A DNA stretch of 64,000 nt, from contig OX459104.1 in NCBI GenBank assembly GCA_949775045.1, positions 3,807,486 to 3,871,485 on the forward strand, written 5' to 3'. The position numbers and the translations under genes were made by a program. Below the pieces are notes generated by a model. It did not search any database and was not told where the DNA came from. It saw only the letters and a list, made by a program, of their open reading frames with translations. This DNA is from Metridium senile. Its lineage: Eukaryota > Cnidaria > Anthozoa > Actiniaria > Metridiidae. Shown piece by piece: positions 26,607 through 40,900 of this stretch; the stretch's first letter is position 1, and every line of letters begins with the position of its first letter.

Positions 26607-29094
26607 AATTGATGATGATGATGATGATGATAATTGATGATGATGATGATGATGATAATTGATGATGATGATGATGATGATAATTGATGATGATGATAAT
26701 TGATGATGATGATAATGATAATTGATGATGATGATAATTGATGATGATGATGATGATGATAATTGATGATGATGATAATTGATGATGATGATGATGATAA
26801 TTGATGATGATGATGATGATGATAATTGATGATGATGATGATGATGATAATTGATGATGATGATGATGATGATAATTGATGATGATGATGATGATGATAA
26901 TTGATGATGATGATGATAATAGAAAATAATGATAATAATTGATGATGATTAAAATGAATATGACAATTATTTATGACGATTATCATGATAAAGATGATAA
27001 TGATGAAAATGGTGATAAATAATATGATAACTAGTTGGATAATAATGATGATTATTGTGATGTATGATGGGGTTGATGATAATGATATAATAATTGTGAT
27101 GATCATGATGCTAATAATGATAATGATGCTGATTGCGATGATGAAAACGATTGTTTTGATAATAATATACTATTGATGGTAATTACGGTCAGGATGACAA
27201 GGTCATCTATAATGTGGATATTGATTCACAAGATATTCTAGTATTTATCAAACTATACCTTTGTATTTGTGTGACAACATGCGGTTTCTATTACACGTGT
27301 GTCGTTCGATAGCTGGAAATGAATTACATTTTGGAGTTAGTTGAGTACACCTATTTCAAAAGGCAACATATTCATTTATCCATTCATTCATCCATCCATC
27401 CATCCATCTATCCATCCATCCATCCATTCATCCATCCATCCATCCATCCATTTGTAAAATTAACCCATCCATCCTTCCATCCATTTATTCATTCATTTAT
27501 ACACTTGTTAACCCATCCATTCATTAATCCGTCCACTCATTTATCTACCTTCCATTCAAATATCAATTCATCACATTGACACTTTTTTCATCCAACTAAA
27601 TTCATTCATTCAATCACCCATCAAATTATCCATTCATTCATTCAACAATTCATTCATTCATTCATTCACTAATCTATCAATTTATTTATTTGTTGAACCA
27701 TCCATTTATTCATTCAATCGTCCGTAAATTCAATCATCAATCCATTCATTCATTTATCCAAGTTGCCATCCATTCATTCATTCAACAATCCATCTATTTA
27801 TTTGAACATCCATTCATCCATCTATTCAATTATCCATGTTGTCATCCATCCATCCATTCATCCATCCATTTATCCATCCAATCATTCAATCATCCATCCA
27901 TTCATCCAATCATTCAATTTTCCAAGTTTTCATCCATCTATTCATATATAATATTTCTTAGATATCCACTGACCAATTTGACAGCGTTTCCCTTCATAGC
28001 CCCTGGCACAGTAGCATCGATAACCACGTTTTTCTCGTGGATCCTCGCAGCAGCTGCCTCCATTCCTGCATGGCTTGTAGGCACACTTACTGGCCACTCC
28101 TGAAATATCATCAACCAAATAGATTAATTGTCATTTTATCAAGCTCCGGTCTGTTGAAAATCTTGAGAAACTTTTGGGTGCACTTAAATTGAAGCGTGAC
28201 TCTGTTGTGTTTTCTTACATCATGGTCTATATATTTTTTTTTTGGTGGACGTTATTAGTAAGTAAAGGCTATAATAAAAGTACCTTAAATTTAACTGTAA
28301 ACATACATGTCCTTTTTTGTTGCTTTATTACATTGTAATACTTTTCTGTAAAAGAGTAAAAATCTTTCCTTTTCTGAGACAAATGATTCAAAAAAGGAAC
28401 ACTAGTCTTTACCGGTATAGCGAAAACGTATAGTAAACTTAAAGTCAAAATAGCCGAAAACCGTTAAAGTGTCTCACTAGTTTTGCACAGATTATAGGTT
28501 TTAGTAATCTGATTGGCTGGTTAAATATACAATATAATAAAAAAAAAATACAATGTTTTAGGAGTATTATCTAAAGCTCAATGCTCTTACATAAATCAGC
28601 AATACAGTTATTGGAAAAGAAAAGTTTTGAGGTTGGATTTAAATGATCTTAATATTTGGTATTCAGATTTTACTAGCCAACCTTTTTGGAAATAGCTGTA
28701 AATTTGTCAAGATTGTATAGGTTTTAGTGATCTGATTGGCTGATTTAGTATACACTATTCGGTATTCAGATTTTACCAGCCAACCTTTCTGGAAATAGCT
28801 GTAAATGTCTTACCATTTTGACATCGATCTCCTGAGTATCCGCGTCTACATCTACAGAACCAGACATTGTATCTCCTTGGTACATAGCAACGTCCATGGT
28901 TCATACAGGTACCACGCTTACAGTAGTTACATTCTACAAGATCATGATGACAAGATTAAAGATGGGTCAAAAAAGGCCTGCGTCACATCTGGACCTTTCC
29001 TCGGTTATGATGATGGTGATGGTGATGATGATGGTGATGATGATGGTGATGGTGATGATGATGGTGATGATGATGATGATGGTGATGATGATGG

Positions 29095-29125
<31 letters not shown>

Positions 29126-32100
29126 GATGGTGATGCTGACGGTAATGATGATAATGATGGAAATTGTGATAGTGATGATGATTGTGATAACAATAATGAT
29201 GATGAAATTGATGATGATGATAATGACATTGATGGTGAAAATGATGATGATGATGACGACAATGATGATGATTACGATATCGGTGACAATGATGATGATG
29301 ATGATAAAGATGATGAAAATTATGATGGTAAAATTGATGATGATGATGACGACGACAATGATGATGAAAATGATGATGATAATGATCATGATGGTAATGA
29401 CATTGATGATGATGATGATGACGACAATGATGACGCACAATATACCTAAAGATTATGTCACTTACTGCTTTCACATTGATCCCCTTCATATCCTGTTGGA
29501 CATTTACATTCATAGCGATCGATTCTATCATAGCAAGTACCGAAGTTCTTACATGGGTTACTGTCACATAGATTGATGTCTGAAACAAAAACACAACATC
29601 AATAGGTGTGCGTAGTGTTTACAAGTGTTGGTATTGTGATGCTAATTTGCCGACAATTTTAACAATAGATTTTATAACTTTCTTTGTTCTGATAACAATG
29701 GTTGGTTGGCGAAACCATAACAAAATACAAAGACGGACGAAAGTGTTACCGAATGTTGCATGATGGCCGCAAATTCGTGCCAAAAGGGTTAGTTGTATTT
29801 ATTCATAAATATTTACACATAACATTTATCTGTAGGTTATTAAACGTTTGTCTCAAGAAATGTTTGGCAATCCATTCGGTTTTTACTATAAAAAATGACT
29901 ATTTTGCTCGAATTGTTCGTATTGCGCGCAAGCGATTTTTGACAAAAAAAAGACTGCACTTTGAGATTATCTCACTCCTAAACGAGTCTGGTGATTTTTT
30001 ATTTGCTCATTAAACTTGTATGATGACCGTTCTTTACCATGCCAAGTTTGAAGAAAAATCTATGGTTAACTTATTTGCCCGCGAACGTCCTTAAGAGAGC
30101 TCAGAGAACGACTTAAATGACATTTTACACAAATAGATTTGAAAGTTCTAGGATTTTCAGGATTATAGATATGCTTAGTTAAGTCTAGATGGGGTTGATA
30201 ATAATAATGTATGATGAACCAGCTTACGTTTTTCGCAGTTGCTACCAGACCAGCCACGGACACAGGCGCATGCGTATGAGTTAACAGCATCGATGCACGT
30301 CCCTCCATTCCTACAGACACCTGGCTTGCAGTCTTGGATATCTACACGATAACAACAGAGAAGAAAGGTTGAATAACAAGCGTTTAAAATTTAATCTTTG
30401 ACAACAGTGTTGGCACGAATGTGATTAAGTCATTTTAGCACTACTTAAATTCTACTTCTTCTCATGGCAATGTTACTACTACTTGAGGAGGGAGTCATTG
30501 TTTGGTGCTTATGTGTTTGGCCATCGTTTTTTATAGAGTCCGTGTGAATGTCAGATTTGTGTGCTGGATCACTTTACATGTTTTTCGCGCATGCGTTGTC
30601 GTCAGTTGACCGCTGTGCACGATAAGTGTCGATCGCTGTACTTACTTGTTCCACAGTGTGATCCAGTGTATCCTGCTGCACATGTACATCTGTAAGCATT
30701 GACCTTGTCATGACACCGAGCGCCATTCAAACATGGGCTGCTGGCACACTCGTCAATGTCTGGAAAACAATGGCACCATTAGATATAGTGAGGTGTGCAT
30801 GATGATGGTGATGATGATGATGGTGATGATGATTATTGTGATGATGATAATGATGATGGCAATAATGCTGGTATGATGATAATGAGAATAGTGATGATGA
30901 AGATGATGATTATTATGACGATGACAATGGTGATGACAATGGTAATGGCGACAACGACAGCGATGATGATGATGGTGTTGATGATGATGATGATGAAGGT
31001 AATAACGATGATGTTGAATTTGATGATGATATGTTGATTATGATAAAGATGATCATGACATGTTGATAGTAATGATTAATGTGAAAATAATAGTGGTGGC
31101 GACGTTGATGATGATGATGATTATGATGATGATGATAATGTTGATCGATAATAATGCTGGTAATAATGATGATGGCGATGATGATGATGATGATAATAAT
31201 GTTGGTCGATAATATTGCTGGTAATAATGATGATGGTCTCGATGATATTGATGATGATAATGATAATGATACTGATGATTAAGCAACATTATGTCCTAGA
31301 ACTGCAACGAAGATGCTAATGATCTGATAGTGTGTTATCTTAATTAATATGTCGATAATAATGTTGGTAAAAATGATGATGGTAATGACATTGATTATGA
31401 TGATGATGATATTGATGATGATGATGATATTGCTGATGATATTGATGATGGTGATGCTGTGGCCACTTCTTCTAATGATAATTATACTGATGACAATTAA
31501 GCAACATTATGTCCTAGAACTGTAATGAAGATGCTAATGATCAGTAGTGTGTTATCTTACCGGTTTGACAGTTATTTCCTGCATATCCAGGCCTACATGC
31601 ACAACTGTAGCTATTTACCCCATCGGTACAGGTTCCTCCATTCAGACATGGCTGCGACGAACATTCATCAATATCTACAAACAACAATTACTGGTTTAAG
31701 ATTGTTCATGATATCGATAAAATGCATTGGAATTATTCTATTTAGATCGTATTCATATTTGAATATCTTATATATTATATTCAAACAATTCTATCAAAAA
31801 AAATTATCCGTTTTTGTTCACACAGAAAACCATAAAGATAAAGAACAAACAAGTCAATGAACGTCAATCAAAGTTATAAAGTTGCCGCGTGACTTCAGAA
31901 TCTATAAAGATTGACATGGTTTGAGGTGACTGCGTGACAAGATTATTGCGTGATAAGATTATTGCGTGACAAGAGAGATTGTGTGACAAGAGATATTGCG
32001 TGACTTCAAGGATTGTGTTATTCGAGTGTATACGTACCAGTTTCACAGTTATTTCCCGCATATCCTTGTTTGCAGTAACATTTGTAGATCCCGTCAGGCA

Positions 32101-34874
32101 TGTTGATACACACAGCGCCATTTTTACATGGGCCACTGGAACACTCATCAATATCTACGAAATAAGAAAAATAGTCGCTAAATAAGCACATGTGGAAATT
32201 GTAGTGCAATAAAATGAACAAATTATTAACATGCACATGTTTCCAGATGATTTCACTCGCGCACTTCCGGTTAGTATAAGCCAATCAGAAGCATTCCTGT
32301 CGCATCACCAACAGTTCCAAGATGGCGTCGTTCGAAAGAGTTGTTTCCCGTGTTAACTCTCGATAAATACATCCTTAAAATAACTTTACATTAAAAAGTT
32401 CTATGTTACTTGGACAATAAAAGTTCACTGCTGCTCGATCAGGGATAAAAAAGAATAAAAACAAAAACGCAAATGCCTAAAAGTAACCGAAATTGTTTTT
32501 GTCTCGAGGCGCCATTTTGGAACTATTCGTTTTGACAAACAATCATTTGCGCACTTTTGCAGATCACCTGGTTTTACATGTTGTAAACATTAAAATAATT
32601 AAACAACACTGAAACGTTGTTTGGATTAACTACATACCTCTTGAGCAATCGTGCCCAGTCCATCCCGGTCGACACGAGCACTTGTAACTGTCGGGCAGAT
32701 TTGAGCAAGTTGCACCGTTTTTACATGGACGGTTGACACAGTAATTGACATCTTGAATAGAAGAAAGCCACAATTAGTCAGTAAGTCAACCAATCAATTT
32801 ATCAGTCAACCAATCAATCTATCAGTCAGTCAGTCAATCTATAAGTCAGTCAATCAATCTATCAGTCAGTCGATCATTCAAGCAGTCAGCGAGTTAATCA
32901 GTTAATCAATCAATTAATCAAGAATTCAAACAATCAGTCAGCTGATCGATCAGTCAATCAATCAATCAATTAATCAATCAAGCAGTCAATCAATCAATCA
33001 ATTAATCAATCAAGCAGTCAAGCAGTCAGTCAATCAATCTATAAGTCAGTCAATCAATCTATCAGTCAGTCGATCAATCTATCAGCCAGTCGATCAATCT
33101 ATCAGTCAGTCGATCATTCAAGCAGTCAGTGAGTTAATCAGTTAATCAATCAATTAATCAAGAAGTCAAACAATCAGTCAGTTGATCGATCAGTCAATCA
33201 ATAAATCAATTACTCAATCAATCTATCAGTCAGTCAATCAATCTATCAGTCAGTCGATCATTCAAGCAGTCAGTGAGTTAATAAGTTAACCAATCAATTA
33301 ATCAAGAAGTCAAACAATTAGTCAGTCGATCGATCTTTAAATCAATCAATCAAATAATCAATTTAGTCAGTCATGCAGTCAATTAGTCAGTCAGTCAATC
33401 AAGCTACTAGGCTTCTTACTTTGTTCGCAGTTTCTTCCCTTTGTTCCAGTGCGGCAGTCACAAGTGTAAGAGTTAACACCGTCAACACAAGTTCCTCCAT
33501 TTCGACAAGGAAGAGATGCACATTCGTTGATGTCTGTAGACAAGAACAGAAATAAATGAATGAATGAAAGAAAGAATGAATAATAATAAATAATACATAA
33601 TAAAAACCTTTATTTAATCACGGTAACTCTATCAATATAAGTTAAATACAAATACTTAAATTGGTCTACCTAGAGGCCGTACATGTAGTTAAAATTAAAC
33701 TAAAGCTATTAATTTATAAGACAAGCAAATTATGTTGTGTAAGAGTTGAATACCGAGAATGGAGGCAATAAGCCACATAAAGCTGGAGGGACGTAGGCCC
33801 CGAGGGCTTTATTGGCATATTGCCGACATAACTGACTTAATCCACAAATAAAACGAATAACAAAGAAAACCGAGTCAAGTGTGGATTAACAAAGAATGGA
33901 TTGATGAATGGATGAATGAAAGAATGAATGGCAAAAATGACAAAAAATGACTTACTTATCTCGCATCGTTTTAGTCATGTACCCCTCCCCCTCAGTCTTG
34001 TCTGTACTTACTTATCTCGCATCGTTTTAGTCATGTACCCCTCCCCCTCAGTCTTGTCTGTACTTACTTATCTCGCATCGTTTTAGTCATGTCCCCCTCC
34101 CCCTCAGTCTTGTCTGTACTTACTTATCTCGCACCGTTTTAGTCATGTCCCCTCCCCCTCAGTCTTGTCTGTACTTACTTATCTCGCATTGTTTTAGTCA
34201 TGTCCCCCTCCCCCTTAGTCGTGTCTGTACTTACTTATCTCGCATTGTTTTAGTCATGTCCCCCTCCCCCTTAGTCGTGTCTGTACTTACTTATCTCGCA
34301 TTGTTTTAGTCATGTCCCCCTCCCCCTTAGTCGTGTCTGTACTTACTTATCTCGCATTGTTTAGTCATGTCCCCCTCCCCCTCAGTCTTGTCTGTACTTA
34401 CTTAACTAGCATTGTTTAGTCATGTCCCCCTCCCCCTCCCCCTCAGTCTTGTCTGTACTTACTTATCTCGCATTGTTTTAGTCATGTCCCCCTCCCCCTC
34501 AGTCTTCTCTGTACTTACTTATCTCGCATTGTGTTCCTGTATAACCAGCATCGCATGCACAGGTGAATTTATTGACAAGATCAGTGCATTTGCCGTGCTG
34601 ACATGGATTTGGTGCACAATCGTTGATGTCTTAAAGATAAAAGAATTCATGTCAAGATAAATGGATTATGTGGAGAATATCTAGGGAAAATAGCCGAGAT
34701 AAAGTCGATATTCCTCGAGCCTGAGGAGAGTTATTGTTTTAGCATTAAATACATGGGATAAACAGATAAACAAACATATAAATAAATAAATAAATAAATA
34801 GATATATAAATGAATAGTTATATAAATAACTAGATAAATAAATAAATGAACGAATAAATAAACAAATGCTTGAA

Positions 34875-34925
<51 letters not shown>

Positions 34926-37900
34926 ATAGATATATAAATAAATAGATAAATAAAAAAATAAATGTATATATAAATAGATATATGAACGAATAAATAAATA
35001 AATGAATGAATAAACAAATGTTTGAATAAATATATAGATAAATAAATAAATAAATAAATAAATATATAAATAAATAAATAAATGAATAAATAAATAAATA
35101 AATAAAAACATAAATGAATATATGAATATAAATAAATATTAAAAAAAAATATTTATATAAATAAGTATTCTTTGTTAGCTTCGTTCAGTCTTTTGTTGTT
35201 ATATATATTCCAGTTTCGTGTTATATGGCACCGCTGTACTGTTTGTACAAAAGGCGCCTTTAATTGTGCAGGGATAATCTCGATTAAGCGAAAATTGTGA
35301 TTTCTATTGTTAAGAATAGCATTGTTTCGTGGTGTGCTCCGAATTTGTGAATATTTTTACAACAATTGGAGGTTTAGCCTGTGCAAATGCACATTTTGTC
35401 AAATAGAACAGCGGTACTAGATAACATGAAACTGGAGTATTGAGATTATCCCTGTGCAAATGCACCTTTTGTTAAATAGTACAGCGGTACTAGATAACAT
35501 GAAACTGGAGTATTGAGATTATCCCTGTGTATATGCACCTTTTGTCAAATAGAACAGCGGTACTAGATAACATGAAACTGGAGTATTGAGGCTATCCCTG
35601 CGCAAATGCACCTTTTGTCAAATAGAACAGCGGTGCTAGATAACATGAAACTGGAGTATTGAGGCTATCCCTGCGCAAATGCACCTTTTGTCAAATAGAA
35701 CAGCGGTACTAGATAACATGAAACTAGAGTATTGAGGCTATTCCGGATAAGGAGTCAAATTATCAATCTCTCAGTTCTTACTAGTTTCGCAGTGAATTCC
35801 TGCATATCCTCTCTCACAGTAACACGTGTAGGAGTTGATTCTATCTTCACATGTTGATCCGTGCAGACATGGGTTCGAAGCACATTCATTGATGTCTGCA
35901 AATAATAAATAGACTTAGTAAGACTTAGTAAGAACGGAGGAAGAACGGAAAGCAAAAATAAGGAAAGCAAAGGACAGGAAGGAAGGAAGGAAGGAAGGAA
36001 GGAAGGAAGGAAGGAAGGAAGGAAGGAAGGAACGAAAGAAAACAGCAAGGAAAGACGAGAGTGAGTGAGGAGGAAAGCCTAGCAAGAAAGAAAGAATGAC
36101 GTAGGGAAGAGAGAAAAGAAAGAAGTAATTAAGTGTAATAGACTTAGTAAGACTTAGTAAGAACGGAGAAAGAACGGAAAGCAAAAATAAGGAAAGCAAA
36201 GGACAGGAAGGAAGGAAGGATGGAAGGGAAGGATGGAAGGGAAGGAAGGAAGGAAGGAAGGAAGGAAGGAAGGAAGGAAGGAAGGAAGGAAGGAAGGAAG
36301 GAAGGAAGGAAGGAAGGAAGGAAGGAAGGAAGGAACGAAAGAAAACAGCAAGGAAAGACGAGAGTGAGTGAGGAGGAAAGCCTAGCAAGAAAGAAAGAAT
36401 GACGGAGGGAAGGGAGAAAAGAAAGAAGTAACTAAGTGTAGCTCTATGTTGCTTTAAAATACTAACTTTGGGAGCATGTATATCCTGTGAAACCCGCTGC
36501 ACAGGTACAACTATAACGGTTAACAAGGTCATTACATGTTCCACCATTTTGACAAGGCTTGCCCGCACATTCATTGCGATCTGTCAAGCAAAACAAACAA
36601 ACACATCAAAATAGAATAAAAATGTTGAACTTGCAGCCAGGATTCATATTAAAATACAAATTGGTTTGACTCTGGCCTGATTTTGGTTAAATTTATTCAG
36701 ACGTTTCGATCTATACTTAGACCTTCATCAGTGATCGTTACAACTGAGTGATTCGTTATAATGTATCACGCGCAGGTTTAAATATTGTTTAAGTGCGCAC
36801 TGTCCTAGAACTTACAATGATTATATATATTTTAGGTAAAGCAATATGATCATTTCCTGAATTTTTATCAAGTTCAGAGTGCCATGTCTCTAGAAATAAT
36901 CTCTTGTGCCAGTTTCCTTCCCTATCTACAATTTTAGTAGCATTAAGTTTAAACTCGTGGCAAGTTTTGAGGATGGTTGGTCGTTAACTATTACCGTCTT
37001 GTGTTATTGGACTCTGGTTTTTAGAGCTCTTTCTGTTTGGCCATATTACACGTAGTGACAAAATCAGGCCAGAGTCAAACCAATTTGTATTTCAAAATAG
37101 AACACTTAAATAACTTTAATGACAAAATTTCATACATAGCAGCCAAAGGCTGATTTGGGTATGATTGTGAAATATAGATATGTACATAACGTTACTGCTT
37201 CTTATTTTTTCTTATTTCTTTTTCTTCTTAATTCAACCATGCTTCGTGAAGAAAGGGTTTTGACAAAGCTACCATCCAAACAGTGTTTTAACTAAAGAAC
37301 GTACCATGTTCACAGTTGGGCCCATAGTATCCAGGGAAACAATGGCACTGGTATTCATTGATGCCGTCAACACATGTTCCTCCGTGCTTACATGGAGACG
37401 AGGAGCATTCGTCTATATCTGAAACACAACACAAACAAAAAGGATTGAATTTTCTTATTTCACAAGTATTTGTCTGTCCGTCCGTCCGTCCGTCCGTCCG
37501 TCTGTCTGATTGTCTCTCTGTCCGATGTTTTGTCTGTCTGTTCGTCGGCCCTTCGTTTTTCTGCCTGCCTGCCTGTTTTCTCTCCGCTGGTATCTGTCTG
37601 GTATCTGTCTGTCTGTCTGTCTGGTGTCTGCTATCTGTCTGTCTGTCTGTCTGTCTGCTTGTCTGTCTGTCCGTCTGCTTGTCTGTCTGCTTGTCTGTCT
37701 GTCTGTCTGCTTGTCTGTCTGCTTGTCTGTCTGCTTGTCTGTCTGTCTTTCTGTCTGTCTGTCCGTCTGTCTGTCTCTCTGTCTGTCTGATTGTCTCTCT
37801 GTCCGAGGTTTTGTCTGTCTGTTCGTCGGCCCTTCGTTTTTCTGCCTGCCTGCCTGTTTTCTCTCCACTGGTATCTGTCTGTCTGTCTGTCTGTCTTTCT

Positions 37901-40900
37901 GTCAATGTTTACAATCATTCTTACTTGTTTCACAGTTGACTCCCTTAAAGCCTTGTGCGCATGTGCATTGATAGCCATTCACTTGGTCTGTACAGGCTCC
38001 ATTGTGCTTGCATGGGTTTGGATTACAGTCATCGACATCTACAAAACAAAATCATTTAAGCCTGGTTCACACTAGCGGCATAAGCATATAATCATAAGTT
38101 TATCTCCATATGTCATATTCACTATAAATTTAATTTAAATGAAATAATTTTATCTATTTAAGTAATATTTATATATTCGTGTTTATATTTTCTATATGTA
38201 TAGTTCAATATATTTATAATATAATTGTCATACGTTTTTTACATGAGCCTCTCAAACGGCTATGATAGTTGATGATAGTTTAAGGCGTCTCAACTATCAT
38301 TAACTATCATCAACTATCCTGTACGCGCGGTCAAACGGCAAAAACTATCATCGACTATCATGTAAAAATTTGAGCATGTTCAAACTCTATGATAGTCGAT
38401 GATAGTGCATGATAGTTGGTGGTCAAACGCACATGATAGTTGGAACTATCATCAACTATCATCAACTATCATTGCCGTATTTATAATATCATTATACCAA
38501 TTAACTTTTAATTTTTTTTAAAATTAACAATTGATTTTATATATATATATATAATTAATCATCTTCATTCCTTACAATATTTTATATACCTATACTATCA
38601 TAGATCTCTATCATCGAAATTATTGTACATATTGTTATATTATATCTATTATATTAATATATTATACTTCCAATGTATTTTAGACTTATAGTCTACCATG
38701 TTGGATAATAAAGTTATTATTATGTTTGACTGAGGCTTAAAGATGTCTATTGGACAATATGTTTGGCTGAAAAGTTCATGAATTATTTAAGAGTTTGACA
38801 ATGATATAGAACAAACTACATTTCCTACCGTTTTTACAGGTTAAGCCAGTGTAGCCTTTAGCGCACGTGCACGCAAAGCCATCGACACGATCGTGACACG
38901 TGGCACCGTTATAGCATGGATTGGAGTCACACTCGTTGATATCTGATAAGAAATAAAGATATGAACAAGAGCGTTAGTAACTGATATATGATAATAACAG
39001 TGATGATGATGCTGATTGCAATGTTGATGATTAACATACCTTCACTACAGTCTTTTCCTCTGTATCCTGGTTTACATTGACAGCGGAAATCGTTTGGTTT
39101 GTCTGTGCAGACGCCTCTATTCTTACATGGCGAACTTGCACAGTTATCATCGTCTGTAGATCAGACATTATATTAAGCAAACCAATAAAAGAAAACAACC
39201 AACAAAGGACAAACGGACAAATAAACAAACAAACGGACAGACAAACAAACAAACACACAGACAAATAAACAACCAAACAGACAAAGAAACACACAAATAA
39301 ACAAACACACAAATAAACAGACAGACAAACAAACACACGAACAAACGGAGAGACAAATAAACACACAAACAAACGGAGAGACAAATAAACACACAAACAG
39401 ACAAGGAAGATAAACAAGCAACAAAATACACAGACAGACGGACAGACAGATAGACAAACAGACAAACAAACAAACAAACAAACAGAGGGAAAAACAAACA
39501 GACAAACAATTTTTCGCAAAGTTTTAAATAAAACCTCAATAAACCGGAACCCCCGCAAAGCTGGACATTCTACCTGGTCCCGCGGCGTTATCCGGTATGG
39601 AGCGGTTTTCTTTTCTAATTAGAATACTTACCAATCTCACATTTGGATCCACTATATCCAGGCTTGCAGGTACATACGAAACCATTAAGCTTGTCAGTAC
39701 ACTTGACTTCGTTTTGACATTGGTTGGGGTTACAGTCATCAATATCTACAAAGGCAACAATACATCTCAATTATCATTTGATAACCCTTTCGTCTGATAT
39801 AGACATCTTTACCTTCCTTGTTTGTTGTCCCATTTCAGATCACGTGATGCTACCCTTGGGAATTGTTTCTGAATTGTTTCGGAATTCCAGGAATCCAGAA
39901 ACTATGACAAAACTGAATTGGGAATCAGGGATCCAGCATCATTCCGGATTCCATAACGATAGCTTTATAAAATGTAGCCTGAGACGATCTTTTGGAGTTT
40001 TGTGGAAAAGTCGGATTTTGGGGTTACTCAGTAGGCCCCATGTTTCTCGCGGGTATCAAGACAACACAGGAACCCCAAAATCCGTTAGTTTCCCCAAAAC
40101 CCAAAAGAACGCCTGGTTTGCAGGATTCATGATATGAAGTTTGTTGTTATTGTTTTGTGTAAGTTATTATTTTCTATACCTTTATCACAGTTCTTGCCAT
40201 TCCAACCCGCTTCACATTTACAGAAGTAATCGTTAGTAAGATCGGTGCATGAGCCATGAACACACGGTTGAGAAGCACAGTCATCGATGTCTGGAAAAAA
40301 AAACAATCAGGTTTTATTTTATAAACTTATAGTATACTTACAAACGATAGGTAATAAAATGACAGTTGTAACAACGTAAAAAATGTTGACTTTAGTGACG
40401 TTTCTTTTTTTTTACGGTGTTACATCACCTATCACCTATAAGTCGTAAATGGTACTCTGCAGAGTACTAATTCACTTTTTCAGTACAATCCATGTAACAT
40501 TTATTTGTCAACTTACTTATCTCGCAGTCCTTGCCCTTGTAACCATTTTTACACTCGCATCTGTAGTTATTGACAAGGTCTGTACATTTAATGGCATTCT
40601 GACATGGTTTGGGGTCGCATTCGTTCTTATCTAATAAACGGAGAAAAAAAACCGCACTTAAACTTTGATAGTGATGGACGTTAGTTAGGATTCAAAGTGA
40701 TTCTTACTAGTTTCACAATTGTTTCCCTCGTATCCTGCTAGACAGCGACACGTGTATTCGTCTACACCGTCAACACATGAACCGCCATTAAGACACGGGC
40801 TGTTCTTGCAGTCATCGATATCTACAAACAAACAATATACACATATTAGATGTACATAAAAGTAAGGCAGGAATGATAATAGCATAATCATTTCAATGCT

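Larger units (their letters stand above)
25983..27973. other. Intron between the EGF array and the amidase exons
   Basis: This 2-kb intron consists of GAT repeats (26010-27180), a short unique stretch (27181-27367) and CATC/CATT repeats (27368-27950). I see no exon, stop-bearing terminal exon, polyadenylation signal or promoter here that would split the gene. Confidence 0.6.

Noticed and set aside
25928..27106. 392-codon minus-strand frame rich in Ile, His and Ser
   Set aside because: It is the translation of a GAT/AATT microsatellite. Only its last part overlaps amidase exon 1, in a different frame.
28805..29594. Asp-rich, Met-rich and His-rich frames on both strands
   Set aside because: GAT microsatellite translations. 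The non-repetitive ends of these frames are antisense or out-of-frame readings of EGF-2 and EGF-3.
37288..37978. Thr/Asp/Arg/Gln-rich minus and Cys/Leu/Ser/Val-rich plus frames
   Set aside because: Translations of the CTGT microsatellite fused to EGF-13 and EGF-14 codons.
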